Source of the DNA: Sipunculus nudus
Taxonomy: Eukaryota > Annelida > Sipuncula > Golfingiida > Sipunculidae
Length of the DNA: 64,000 nucleotides
Direction: 5' to 3'
Assembly: GCA_026874595.1 (NCBI GenBank)
Contig: CM049307.1
Coordinates: forward strand, 78,716,643-78,780,642
The notes under the pieces are model-generated. The model was not told the origin of the DNA and ran no database searches. It was given only the letters and a program-made list of their open reading frames with translations. This document shows, one piece after another, positions 47,395-59,800 of this stretch; the stretch's first letter is position 1; each line of letters begins with the position of its first letter. A program made the position numbers and the translations under genes.

Positions 47395-49257
47395 GATGGG
47401 CGGGCAGGTGACATTTTTTCAAGGCATGGGGAGGGGCGGGCTGCAAAGAGGCTTTACATAGCGGAGTGGGCAGCCGGTTGATGACTTTGCAGTTTAGTGT
47501 AATATTAACATAATTATAATATGCAAAACAGTCCTTCAAAGACATTTATATTTATGTATATAAGTTATATAAGTTATTTCAAGTGGTGTACAAACTCAAC
47601 CATGAAAATGTAAAAGCGAATTAGTTTATTTCCTTATCCAAAAATATCTCAATATTACATATCTACGTATAAAGTCAAACTGCTGTACAAAATTGACGGT
47701 GCATCATGATTGTGAAATCTGAACTTCATACACTTTTTCTGGCCACAGTATGTACAATGGTACCCGATCAAGATGATATATATGTCACAGTGAAGATTAC
47801 AATCTTGTAGGATTGGGAATTCCACTAGGGGAGATCAGAAACTGGATCTCTACAAGGGGAGATCGCAGTTGGGATCTCCACTGACAAGGGTCACGGAGAA
47901 ATCACAACTCTCGTAGGAGAAATTGAAATAATACTCAAAATCCTATAATAATTAAACTTTATATTAACTGTCATGTAGGAAGTATGTGTTGCTAGAACAA
48001 ACTGTAAACTCAAAATTCAAATACATGTTATGTACTCTAAAACATATTCTCAGTGCTTTATTATGAAATTGTATAGTGAATGTTTTAATGTAAATATGAA
48101 TTATGATGAGAGTCCCTTTTGCTCTTGGTAAGTGGTTTGCAATTACCACACTATCAACCGTGATGCACAATTGTTTAAATATATTGGTTCAATTACTATA
48201 TGTAATGATGAAAAAGACCCTTTAAATCTCATATGCTCTAAAACTAATTTTACTACGGCGACTATACTTGCAGAATTTAATGTTTGTGTGTTTGTGTGAG
48301 TGAATATGAATAATAATGTTTACTATATGTGCTAAGATATGGGTTTTAAACTTATAAATTGCCTATAAAGGCTTCATGAGTAAGACAGTTGTTTAAATAT
48401 GTTGATGCAAGGAAAAGTAGGCTAATGAATTAATGTTATTTGAAAATCTTGTACTTTCACATTGATTCTGATATTATATCCTTCTTGTAGGATTTCAAAT
48501 TCACATAGATGGATTGGGAATTGTACTAGTAGGATTTTAGTTTCTCCTAGCAGAGATTATGATTCTGATTTCTACTGGGCTCAAGCTAGTGGAGATCCCA
48601 CTCTCAGCTTCAGCTAATTAGCGTTGGATGGTTAATCTGTGAGCAACTTTACTCATATGATTAGGCGGCTTTTGTTGAACCTATGTGGAGGGCCAGTCTT
48701 ATATGTATTCTGAATCTGCATCATATTTTTAGTTAAAAGTCTGTAAGGATATAATTGATAAAATGCCAATGGGTTTGAAGTTTCCACAATATGCACATGT
48801 GAGTATATGAACTGTGACACAAGTGTCTCCCGGGTTCGATTTATATATGTAACAAATTACACGATCTTAATGTTGCTGTAAGTAAGTTGCTTGGAGTAAA
48901 AAAAAAAAAAAAAAAACTTATTTAATTCTATTCCCCAACATCGGTTCAACATAAGGATATAGAATAGATTTAGGGTGAAGGACTCAATCTCAACTGAGAT
49001 TGTTCAGACAATGTCATAGACTCTATGACTCTTTTTACTCTGGCCTTTATTCTCATCTATTGATTCAGACTTTATATTTATATTAATTATATCAGAAACT
49101 TGGAAAAAAACAGGGGTTGATTCGTATTTTCAGCATCTGAATATGATATGTCCAAAACATCTTTCGTTTGGTCTCTAACTACCATAACATTGCCGACACA
49201 GTATGGATGGTGACCTTCTATCAAAGGAACATTTTATCAGTAGCCTCAAAACATGCT

Positions 49258-49380
49258 TGGCCGTCAGTAATACGAGCATATTACCCATTCGTGCATTGGA
49301 ACAGGCTGGCATGAGTTTGGCAGGGGTTACCCGGGAGGGGTTTCAATAAGTCTAGCTGATTTGGGCCGAGTACATTGGCT
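49258..49380 (+). repeat. Short interspersed repeat (two copies in window)
   Basis: CCGTCAGTAAT, then TTACCC, CATTGGAACAGG, CCCGGGAGGGGTTTC and GGGCCGAGTACATTGGC align with 58457-58580, in the same orientation and about 70 percent alike by eye. Confidence 0.6.
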
Positions 49381-50280
49381 CATTTCCTCATACATTGCAC
49401 GTTGATAGAAACCTTCTACAAGAGTCTGAATCTGATACTGCCCTTGTTTTAAATCTCTTTCTCCCAAGCCAAATTAATTGTCGATCTTTAAAAATATTTC
49501 TCATGTTAATGAAAAGATGCAGAGCAGATTACCGTTACCAAAACAATATCTGTAGTGTTCTAACTCTTGATTTTTACATGGACAAATCCAATGGATTATC
49601 TCAAGGAAACTTCTCTGAAGCATCACACATAATATTTTCAACATAGCATGTACACTGCATTCAATGAGCCACAGTCATTCAGTAATGTCGGGGTTTATGG
49701 AATCTGTACTTTTGGTTGATATAACGAATGCATTTCTAGGCCCATGTATAATCATGCCACATATGCACTAGGTGTCCCTCTCCATGACAAAATCCTGGAT
49801 CCACCTCGACCTTTGCTGTTTTATGTCTACCTACAACTGACACCTTATGAAATTGGGACTGTATTTGTAGGACGCACTATTTCTCAATGATAATATAATA
49901 CCACGTGTTCTCCTAGGTAACTCACATATGGTCTTGATAGCTCTGGTTCGGCATTACAACAACACTTTAACAGTTCATTGCTTTCTGTGTGAATCATACT
50001 CATATGTATCGGAACAAGCGTCGTGAACCCGGTTGGTTTTTCAAGTGAATAAAAGGCCAACTAATGAATCTCCTTTACATGTATGCCTGATTTTATGGCT
50101 ACGTTAAAAAGGCCCAGACAGATGTTTGACGTCATTTCAGTAATTAATGTGTTATATATAAATAAGTGTTCTTAGCATTTAATCTGGCTCATGTGTTCAA
50201 CCATTCATTATCATTATTATTATTATTATATATCTCTCTCACGATATAGGTCTTGTCGTTTTGTTTAATTGTGTTTTATT

Positions 50281-50580
50281 TTTAGCGCAGCTAACTATAA
50301 GTCATCTGAGCTATAGTAATGGTCCATTGCCCGTCGTCCGTCCGTCCGGGCGTCAGGCCATTCGTCCGTTGACAGGGCACGGTTTGAAAACGTTGGACAT
50401 ACGAATCCAAAATTTTGAATACAGTTAGACATCCAAAAAACCGTACTGAAAACTGGTTGATAAGGTCTTTCCTTCGAGATATAAAGGAAAAACCTCAATT
50501 TTCCATTAAAACCCATTGTTACATTTCAAGACCCCTGATCTGACTTTGATCATATTTAAAATACATATTCCTCTATACAT
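50281..50580 (+). repeat. Composite repeat head fragment
   Basis: TTTTAGCGCAGCTAACTATA and AGTCATCTGAGCTATAG, followed by GTCGTCCGTCCGTCCGGGCG and CCGTTGACAGGGCAC. No interior units or tail follow. Confidence 0.7.
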
Positions 50581-51560
50581 TTGCTATGTACATGCCAGAA
50601 ATAAGTTACGTATTGCCTATTTTTTTAAGTTTTAGGCCCGAAAATAACGCACTTAAAAAAAAAACAGGAAAGTATTTTTTTACATCAAATCAGTGGTATT
50701 CAGTGTGTGCCAGAGCAAGCCCTCAGCTCCCAAGGCTGTTATGTAATCCCTCACCTCTGGCCAGCTAACTTTGTTTAGGTGAGCTGGGTCAGGCTGTCTA
50801 CAGTTACTACCACAGAGAGCCCCTCTTAAGTAATCAGGAATATTGGGCAAACTTTCATGGTTTAATTTGTAGCTCATATGGCCATATATATAAAACTATT
50901 AAAAACTTAATACAATTCATACATTTTTTTTGTTAATGAAATGTATCCTTCCATATGACACTTTGGCCCATTTTTTGTATCATTTAATGGTTTCAGGCCA
51001 AAAGTTCTGTTCATTAAACAGTATACATGGGATTTATACCTAAATGGCTTGTTTAAACATGCTTATTAAATTTTGTTTATGTCAATAAGAATTTATTACA
51101 GAATATTATTTCAGTTCATAAATGAGTGTTTATTATTATACTTTAGCCATTTTTTCTATAATTTACAGGGTTTCATTTAAGCAGAGCCAATTTCTCCTAC
51201 CTTACTAAATGGTAATATGTATAGAAAAACTAAAAGAAATAAATATATTTTCAGTTGCTAAAATTCTCAAACATTCAGCAAAGCCACATAACATATGGAT
51301 CCCTTCTCGGGTTAGCTGCATCTCTGTAAGTATCGTGAGTAGGCCAATGGGGCCGGTCAAAGTATTGTGTAGTTAGACAATGGTGGTTTTCAATAAAGGT
51401 TATCGAGTGCGCTGCAGGTTCAGTTATGCCATTGTTATTGCGACCTTTTTTTCCCCAGCCTATTTAGTATTTAGCGTGCTCATAATAATAAATGGGCCAT
51501 AGCAAAGAAAAAGCAGGCCAGGCTTTGTAATAGTCTCATTAATGTAAATGAGCCTGCAGG
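50581..51560. other. Intergenic, nothing recognised
   Basis: No supported gene. The frame at 50680-50877 (minus) has no recognised motif. Confidence 0.4.
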
Positions 51561-51564
51561 GTAG

Positions 51565-51605
51565 AAGGGTATTTAAAGGGAGCTACTCAGTATGCAGACA
51601 CACAG
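51565..51605 (+). promoter_or_regulatory. TATA-type promoter candidate upstream of minisatellite
   Basis: GGGTATTTAAAGGGAGC (51567-51583) contains a TATTTAAA TATA-like box. CTCAGTATGCAGACACACAG some 20-30 bases on could hold the start site. The layout resembles an LTR or small-transcript promoter, but no matching LTR was found. Confidence 0.3.
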
Positions 51606-51635
51606 TCTGTACAGTCCAGAATCCAGCCCGTCGCA

Positions 51636-52016
51636 GAGAGGTGCTGCCACTCAGTGTCCAGAGAGGTGCTGCCACCCGATGTCAAGAGAGATGCTGTCAA
51701 CCGGTGTCTTGAGAGGTACTGCCACCGCCTGACCAAAGAGGTGCCGCTTCCAAAGAAGTGTTCTCTACCTTCAGAGAGGTACGTGCTGCCGCCGAGGTCT
51801 AAAGAGGTGCTGCCAGCCAGGGTCCAGATAGGTGCTGCCAGCCAGGGTCCAGAGAGGTGCTGCCAGCCAGGGTCCAGAGAGATGCTGCCAGCCAGGGTCT
51901 AGTGAGATGCTTCAAACTAGGTCCAGTGAGGTACTGCCAGCTAGGGTCCAGTGTGGTGCTGCCAGTCAAGGTCCAGAGAGGTGCCGTCAGCTGGGGTCCA
52001 GAAAGGTGCGGCCAGT
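51636..52016. repeat. 25-bp minisatellite
   Basis: About 15 units of AGGTGCTGCCAGCCAGGGTC plus CAGAG, exact period 25 at 51805, 51830, 51855 and 51880, with more diverged units on the left. The period is not a multiple of three, yet several frames stay open across it on both strands. These frames are by-products. Confidence 0.92.
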
Positions 52017-52306
52017 ATGGCAAGAGACAGTTTTTACTAATTTTATGCAGTGTTCAATCAGTGTTTGTGTACTGAAGCGTAACAGGCTTGGAACTCGATC
52101 AGGTAGTAGGTTTTGAGTTATCGTCCTTTTATTCAATTTTAATATACTCCTTGTTGTTTGGCCATTGTCTTGTGTTTTGTTTTGTGCCTCGGTGCCGACA
52201 CGATGAGTGCGCCATCAAAAATCACACCATCTTTACTATAAACCAAAGGGCAACCCGGTCCGTCACTTGGTAACGACACCCTTTTTCCAAGGGCACCAGA
52301 AATGGG

Positions 52307-52307
<1 letters not shown>

Positions 52308-52356
<49 letters not shown>
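52308..52356. repeat. (TA)n microsatellite
   Basis: About 23 TA repeats. Frames through it encode Tyr-Ile runs and are not genes. Confidence 0.95.
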
Positions 52357-52358
<2 letters not shown>

Positions 52359-52599
52359 ATCGGCATCAGTCACGGGGTCAATTTTGCCCATTGCAAGGTT
52401 CGTTTGAAACAAAAAAGGCCTACAGGCCTTATGCGAACCTGTACAATGGGATATACATAAGGTATAATGCTTCCATGCTGGACCATTACTTTTCAAGTAC
52501 ATGTGTGACAAGTATGTGTACAATGCAGGCACTAAACATTTTGAACCCGAGGGCATGTACCAATTACACAAATGTCACTGCTGAAATACTGGCATAGGT

Positions 52600-53060
52600 G
52601 CACACAACATAAAAATAAATGTAAGTGGCACCACCAGTCCTGTGTACGAGAAAATCATATGTATGGACATAAACAATTTTAGGCTTCAAACCATTCTTCG
52701 GCTATGTGCACAGATACATGAAACAACTAGATACAAGTAGTCAAAAGCCACAGTGAGTATCTGCTGAAATCAGAGTAGTACAGGTGAAGTGAGGCATGGA
52801 TTGAGTGGTAAGGAGAAATAGATGGATGTATATGGATGAATAGATAAGATGGATGTCTGCGTAAACATGCTTGTAGGTTGCACCACCTTGGGCTTATACT
52901 GCAAATCACCGGTGAATACCTTGTCCCACTCCTGAGATATGAGCAATTTTCACCCAAAGCAGAGCACGAATAGACGCCACGGAAAAACGATTGCATATGG
53001 CGCCACAAGTTTTAAGTACAAGATGGAAGAGACCAAAACTGTAAATGCACAGGTTAAGGC
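52600..53060 (+). repeat. Diverged copy of the second GGTGGCGCCACC family
   Basis: TAAGTGGCACCACCAGTCC (about 52621), GTAGGTTGCACCACC (about 52873) and CATATGGCGCCACAAG (about 52995), together with GTGAAGTGAGGCATGGATTG, which also occurs at 31772. No coding capacity. Confidence 0.65.
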
Positions 53061-53209
53061 CAATACTGCAGCACATAGGCCTCTTCAAATCCTTGCACTG
53101 TGCCAATGCTATTTATAGAGCCGACAAATCAATCTCCTTAATTAAACCAAAACTTATTCATGTGCAACCATTAATGAGAATTATCGTAAGAATTAGCAAA
53201 TATTAAACA

Positions 53210-54140
53210 AATTTGCTTCAGTGGCGTCGGTCGAAAAACGTTTTGCAGGTTTACAACTCATATAGGAATTTACTGCACACTGACTAAGTTCAGCTTCCGG
53301 TAACTCAGCTTAAAATCACCGAATCAAAACCATTTGAACAAACTTGGATCATCAACATCTGAGAATAATTAACTTGTGAGTTTTAAGAATTTAGCCCAGT
53401 GGTTTTTGAGAAGAAGATCTTTGTTGTCACTGAGCTAAAACGGGCTTTTATGGCATATGACTAAATTTAGTTTCCCATAACTCAGTCAAAAGTCAGTGAA
53501 CACGGACCATTTGAACAAACTTCAGAAACTACTACCAAAGATCATTTCTGTGCGATATTTAACAATTTGGCCATATGTTAACAGAGGAGAAGTTTTTTTG
53601 TAGCCCTCAAAACGATAAAGGCACTGACGACCCCCGTACCAAAAAATGCCGATGCAGGTGGCGCCATCAATACCTCAATTTCAAATTTGACTCATGTGAC
53701 CAACATTGGCATAATTTTTGGTGATGACAGCTCTAGCCGTTTCTGAGATGGAAATTTTAGTATGCTGTTTTCGACAGATGACCAAGTTCAACCTACTGAA
53801 ACTCAACCAAAAATCACCGAACTGGAACCAATCGCACAAGCTTGAGAGAGATTGTTTCCGGGATTATTTTTGTAAAATATTGGACAATTTAGCTGGACAG
53901 TTTCGAAGAAGAAGATTTTATAAGGTTTTTTTAAGCTTTTTCTTTATTAAATCGATTTAAATACAGATACCAAAAAAAATTAATCACAACCCGATAAAGT
54001 TTGACATGTGACTGAGTTTTACATTCGGTTTCGAGCTACTAGCTACGGTGTTTTCTGAGACAGCATGGGTTAACGTATGGACGTCGGACGGCGGATGGAC
54101 GACGATGCGCCATCGCATAAGCTCAAAGGTTCGCTGAAAA
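53210..54140 (-). repeat. Diverged tandem repeat ending in GGACGGCGGATGGACG
   Basis: Three similar blocks containing (T/A)CTGACTAAGTTCA-like text, AACTCAGC(T/C)AAAA, TCACCGAA, CCATTTGAACAAACTT and a GAAGAAGATTT segment occur near 53275, 53455 and 53775. The right end (54075-54140) has GGACGTCGGACGGCGGATGG and CATCGCATAAGCTC. This looks like a generic interspersed repeat. Confidence 0.5.
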
Positions 54141-54479
54141 ACCGAGCACGCTCTCTCACATACGCATGAACTCATACTCTTATAAGTCATTATACTTCCA
54201 CTTTGTTCCCGCTTCACCGACCTATAATGACATTAGGACAATTTTATTTTAGGTATCTATCGTTATAACAGCCGTTATACCATTCGTTATTCCAGCCAGC
54301 GGATACCCACCCAGCGAGGAATGCCCAGAGCCAATGTTGCCACTGGGTAACAAGGAGAATCCCGACAACCAGGCAGCACAAGGCCCTATACGCAAGGGTT
54401 GCCGGGCCGGTTAGCTGTCAGTCAACATGAAATGTAACAACATTGGCTTTGGGCCCTCCTCGCTGGACTGCATTTAATA

Positions 54480-57400
54480 ACAAGTGGCCCATAGGCCATG
54501 ATGCTCAGCTGATTTCAAGGAGCCTTGAACAATGGGCAAAAATACTCCAAGAGTCAAAATCATGTATTTTGCCAATAGCCCTTAGATATAGATTACAGTG
54601 ACCTTAATCTACATTACAGCTGCTACCATTTATGCCCTCCTGACTAATTTAGTGTTAAAATCAAGTTCTTTCACACAGCTTGTAGAAAATGGGTCAGAGT
54701 GAAACCCATATCAGGTTTCCAAGGAGATTTTTAGGGACCTCCCTGAAGGTCATGTATGAGGATTTTAGGCCAAATTGATACAATTTGTGCCCCACCTGAC
54801 TCACTTGGTGCTCATGTTTTCTCCACTAATTTACAAAATATAGTTAACCATGACCTAATTTCAAGTTCCCAAGGAATTTTTTCATGGAACTCTAAGGATA
54901 TCAGTTAGAAGATTCTAGGCAGACACTCATGATTTGTGCCCTTTTAAATGGACAATTGCTTCATTTGAAGTTCTCAAAAATAGACATAAAAATGTGTAAA
55001 AAAAGTCGAAACTAGAATGTCATTGTTTTTGCAGTGCAAATCAGATATATGTCTCCCCAGTATGGTTCATCCCAAAACATAAGGGGTAAAATATGCAATA
55101 TCTCAAAACAATGAATCTAGATCTCAGCAGATTAGACTTAGAAGGTCAAGGTCACAGCTTTTCAAACGCGATGACATTTTGGCAGAAAAACTGGTGTTTC
55201 AAATTTGAAGAAAAACCTTCAGTACTTACAAAGTTATTGGGGTCACAATAAGCCTAGAATTGCATATGTTTTGACCATGAAGATCAAGCTTAAGTCACAG
55301 GATTTCTATCACGTCCAAGATTTTGGTAGGAACAATGAGTGTTTCAAATGTTGGAGGAAAATATGCAGCCTTTCAAAAGTTATCTCGTCATCAAAACAAT
55401 AACTATAATTCCACTGATTTGACCTTGAAGATCCTGGTCAAGGTAACCAGATTTCAAACTCGTCTGAAAGCTTGGTAGTAACAATTGTTGTACCAAATTT
55501 GAGAACAAAATTGGAAATACTTCAAAGGTTATGGGGTTCATAAAAATGTTACATTTCGGGAATTTTTACATTGAAGAGAATGGTCAAGGTCACAAGGTTT
55601 TGAACTTGTCCGAGAACATGGTAGGAAAAATTGGTGTACCACACTTGAGGACAAAATGTGGAATACTTCAAAAGTTATAGGGTTCACAAAAATGTCATAT
55701 TTCTGCAGATTTGATCCTGAAGATGAAGATCAAGGTCATTTTTTTTAACTTGTCCGAGAACAAGGTAGGAACAATTGCTGTACCAAATTTTAGGACAAAA
55801 TGTTTAATTCACCAAAAGTTATTGGGTTCACAAAAATGTCATATTTCTGCAGATTTTATCTTGAAGATGATAGTCAAGGTCACTGGTTTTCAAAATTTTC
55901 CAAGAACTTGGCAGGAACAATATGTGTACCAAATTTGAGGGGAAAATGTTTACTACTTCAAAATTATGGGGTTCACGAAAATTTTACATTTCGGCAGATT
56001 TTACCTTGAATATGAAGGCCAAGGTCACTGGGTTTCAAACTTCTCCGTATGAACAATTGAGTGTTTCAAATTCTGGGAAAAAATATGCAGACCTTGAAAA
56101 TTGAACGCGTTTACAAGATATCCTACAGATGAGGACGACGATGACAGAAGATGGCACTGAAAACAACATGCTTCATGTGTGTGTGTGGGGGGGGGGGTAG
56201 GGGGTAGGGGGTTAGCCACCAGTCTACATGATCAAAAAGCATGCAAAGAATCATAGCAATTACTGAATTAGATATTCAAATACAGAAGCTTTTGTATCAC
56301 ATCTTTAATTAATCTAGGGGTTCTTACAAGCCTAATAGCTCGGAGGATATGGGTAACAGAGACCTAATTTCAGGTATCGATGAAGAGTTTTTATTGACCT
56401 CCTTAGATGATAAGTAAGAAGATTCTAGGTCAAACGGTGATGATTTGTGCCCTGTTAACAGATGAGGCTTTATTTGAAGGTCACAAAATAGAGAAGAAAA
56501 TGTGTGAAAATTTCGAAAAAAAATACAGGTGGCGCCACCAGTCTGCAGGAACTGAAGAAACGGTCCATTATCAGTATGCATGCAACAAAATCATGGTGAT
56601 CAATGCATTAGTCACCCAGATACTGGAGCGTTTGTATCAATTTTTTAATTATTCTGAGGAGTACTTATGAGCCCCATAGCTCCGACAATATGGGTAGCAG
56701 AGACCTCTTTTCACAATTCCACAGAGACTTTTCATGGACCTCCCTTGATGTCAAGTTAAAAGATTCCAAGTTCTGCGGTTACGAATCGTTCCTTGTTAAC
56801 AACTGACAATTTCTTTGAAGGCCTCAAAAATGGAAAAAAAAATCTTAAAAATCAGAAAAAAATAAATGTGGCGCCACCAGTTTGGAGGAACTGATGGAAC
56901 CCTCCACGATCGATATTCATGCAAAGAATCATGGTGATAAATGCATTAGTTGTTCAGATACTGGAGCTTTTATATTAAATTTTCAATTATTCTGGGGGTA
57001 CTTCTGAGCCCCATACCTTGGAGGATATGGGTAACAGAGACCTTATTTCATGTTTCTCATGAGACTTTTCATGGCTCTCCCTGGATGTCAGGTAAGAAAG
57101 ATTCTAGATCAAGTGATTAGGATTTGTGCCCTATTAACAGAAGACCACATGATCGTTTAAGATCTCAAAATAGAGAAAAAAAAAACTGATTTAAAAAAAA
57201 AAATCCAGGTGGCACCCGCAGTCTGCAAAAACTGACCATTCTCTTCATGATCAAAATCCTTGCAAAAACATGGCAATCTATGCATTAGTTGTTCAGATAC
57301 TAGAGCTTTGTATCATTTTTTCCTTTATTCTGAGGGATACTTCGGAGCCCTATAGCTTGAAGGATATGGGTAACAGAGACCTAATTTCAAGTTTCCAAGG

Positions 57401-58195
57401 GGGATTACCATGGGCCTCCCTGCATGTCATGAGAAAAGATTCTAGGTCTAGTCGTTACGATTTATGCCCTGTTAACAGATGACCGCATCTTAAGAGGTCT
57501 CAAAAAAAGAAAAAAATTTAAAAATTCGAAAAGATACAGGTGGCGCCACCAGTCTGCAGGAACTGATGAATATGCATGCAAAGGATTATGGGGATCATAG
57601 CATTAGGTGTTCAGATACTCGACCTTTTGTATAATTGTTTAAATTATTCTTGGGAGTACTTCTGAGTCCTATAGCTCAGAGGATATGGGAAACACAGACC
57701 TAAATTCAGATTAACATTCGGATTTTTATGGACCTCCCTGGATGTCAAGTTAGAAGTTTCTAGGTCTAATGGTTGCGATTTGTGCCCTGTTAACACAGGA
57801 CCATATCCTTAAAAATCTAAAAACATTGCGTAAAAATTCGAAAAAAAATACAGGTGGCGCCACCAGTTTGCAGGAACTGGTAAAACACTCCATGAAAAAT
57901 ATGCATGCAAATAATCATGGTGATCAATGTATTAGTTGTTCAGATACTTGAGCTTTTGTATCAAATTTTCCATTATTCTGGGGGGTACTTCGGAGCCCCA
58001 TAGCTCATAGAATATGAGTAACAGAGCCCTAATTTCAGGTTTCCAAGGAGATATTTTATCGACCTCCAGTGATGCCAAGTTATAAGATTCCAGGTCTAGC
58101 AGTAACGATTTGTGCCCTGTTGCTGGACGGACGACGGACAAAGAGTGGTCGCTATATGATTTTCACTCATATGATTTTCAGTCAGCTGAGCTAAA
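54480..58195 (-). repeat. Composite interspersed repeat, copy 4 (both interiors)
   Basis: Minus orientation and complete. The head is at 58110-58195 (GGACGGACGACGGACAAAG to CAGTCAGCTGAGCTAAAA). Next come 337-bp-type units with palindromes at about 56528, 56868, 57209, 57540 and 57854. Then at 55050-56110 come about seven units of roughly 146 bp (AAGTTATxGGGTTCAC at 55231, 55375, 55525, 55671, 55812 and 55959), most with TCAAGGTCAC. The tail is at 54480-54530, with hairpin TGGCCC-AT-AGGCCA (54485-54498). It shows that both unit types belong to one element family. Confidence 0.82.
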
Positions 58196-59640
58196 ATGGC
58201 TTTGGTGGTAACTATCGGCTGTACGAAGCTTTACAATTAATCAGAAACTGCTGTTACCACGCTAACTGCAGGAGAAGGGGCCATCAACAAAAATGAAATA
58301 CCTAAGGACCTTATTTAGTCTCTACTTTTCTCGAGCAAGCCTCTCAGCAATCAAACTGAGACACAGAATAGGATTTGATTTTTAATTTCCAGGTTCAAGG
58401 AACGAAAAGGGTGACACAGTATGAATAGTGACCTGCAACCGAAGGCCGAATGCTAGACCGTCAGTAATGACCAAAATGTTTACCCACAATTGCGTTGAAA
58501 CAGGTCAGCGTGAATTCGGTCGGGCTTGCCCGGGATGGGTTTCGATGAGCCTAACTGATATGGGCCCAAGTTCACTGGCGAAGGTTTTGATATATCGCAC
58601 TTAGAAAGACCGTATATATAATATGTCTCAGGATTTATGGGAGAATATTGAGAATGAACCCCCCCCCTTAGGACACACTTTACATCATTCGAAACACTTC
58701 GAAACTCGAGGCATGACCGCAGAAGAGTTGTATCAGAATGAAAAAGTGCCATCATCGTTGGAAATAATACGTAGATTTTCCATAGAAATAATTAAGATAA
58801 AGAGTTATCAGTCCAATGCTTCTATGGACTTACTCAGTAGGGCCTTCTGCAGGTGATCATATTTACGCCTGTAGGGGGTGGGGGGGGGGGGGGGGTTGGT
58901 GTGGTGGTTTAATTCCCCCACATCTCGCAGCACACTATTTACCTGTTATATTGGCTGAGAAATGCTTATTTGCTAGCAAAACCTATTCTAATGTAAATTG
59001 CTCGAATACAGAACTAACAGTGAACTGTGACTCAGGTCAACCCATCCGTTTCCCGGAGGGGTATGTTATATTACATAGTGCCACACCATTGCAAATTTGG
59101 TCTGCTTGCCAGGCTTAGCCAGTCTGCTGGTGTGTTATGATAAAACTATAAGATATAACTTGAGTTTCGGGATCGTGAAAGTCCTTTATATGGGCCTCAC
59201 GATTGCCAGTTCCCCCAAATGGCACCCCACGGGCAATATTAAGTGTCAGATTGGCCTGAACTGTATTACCACAAATAGTCTTAAGCTGAAAGGGCTATTT
59301 TTTTGTAAATCGCAAGTTATCATAAAAATATTATTAAGAAAAACATTTGAAATATTTGCCCGGCAGTTATATTGGGATTTTACAGGAGACTGAAATTTGA
59401 AATCCCTGATCCCGTCATGTATATCTGTAGTCTATTAAATATCCATAAAAGAAACATAATACTGGATATAAGGCAGGTTTGTCAGTGAATACAGCTGTAC
59501 CTATAGTCTAAAAGGTGTAGATAAGACACTACTTATACATTATGAACTAGCACAAAGTATGTGGTCATCAGCCTAGGAAATTGTAAAAAATCTAATTTCT
59601 AAGCTGCTCAATTCATAATTTACCCCACAGCTTATAGAAT
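58196..59640. other. Intergenic with unassigned frames
   Basis: Contains a second copy of the short repeat (58457-58580) and a G-rich run (58873-58897). Frames at 58816-59118 and 59097-59393 are discussed in the findings. No recognised gene. Confidence 0.45.
58457..58580 (+). repeat. Short interspersed repeat, copy 2
   Basis: Aligns with 49258-49380: CCGTCAGTAAT, TTGAAACAGGTC, GCCCGGGATGGGTTTCGATG and GGGCCCAAGTTCACTGGC. Confidence 0.6.
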
Positions 59641-59800
59641 ATTGGTTTTAATGCTCGAACGGTGACGTTTTGTACCCTGTTAACGGCCATGTAGGCAGTC
59701 ATAATATCCGACGACCAGACTACCGGACAACTGGACCAGACGACGGACAAAGACCCGCGCTATACCTCAGATGACCTTCAGCCGGCAAAAGTCAAGCAAG
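59641..59800 (-). repeat. Composite repeat head fragment
   Basis: Minus orientation: TTTTGTACCCTGTTAACGG, then GACGACGGACAAAGACC and CTCAGATGACCTTCAGCCGG. Diverged, with no interior. Confidence 0.55.

Larger units (their letters stand above)
46977..50280. other. Intergenic, nothing coding recognised
   Basis: Includes a (TA)n run at 47327-47393, a stretch with repeated GGGAGAT/ATCTCC motifs (47800-48610), an A run at 48900-48917, and one copy of a short repeat at 49258-49380. Confidence 0.45.

Noticed and set aside
51654-52116. Frames of 72-94 codons rich in LPARVQ/QPGS
   Set aside because: By-products of the 25-bp minisatellite, open on both strands.
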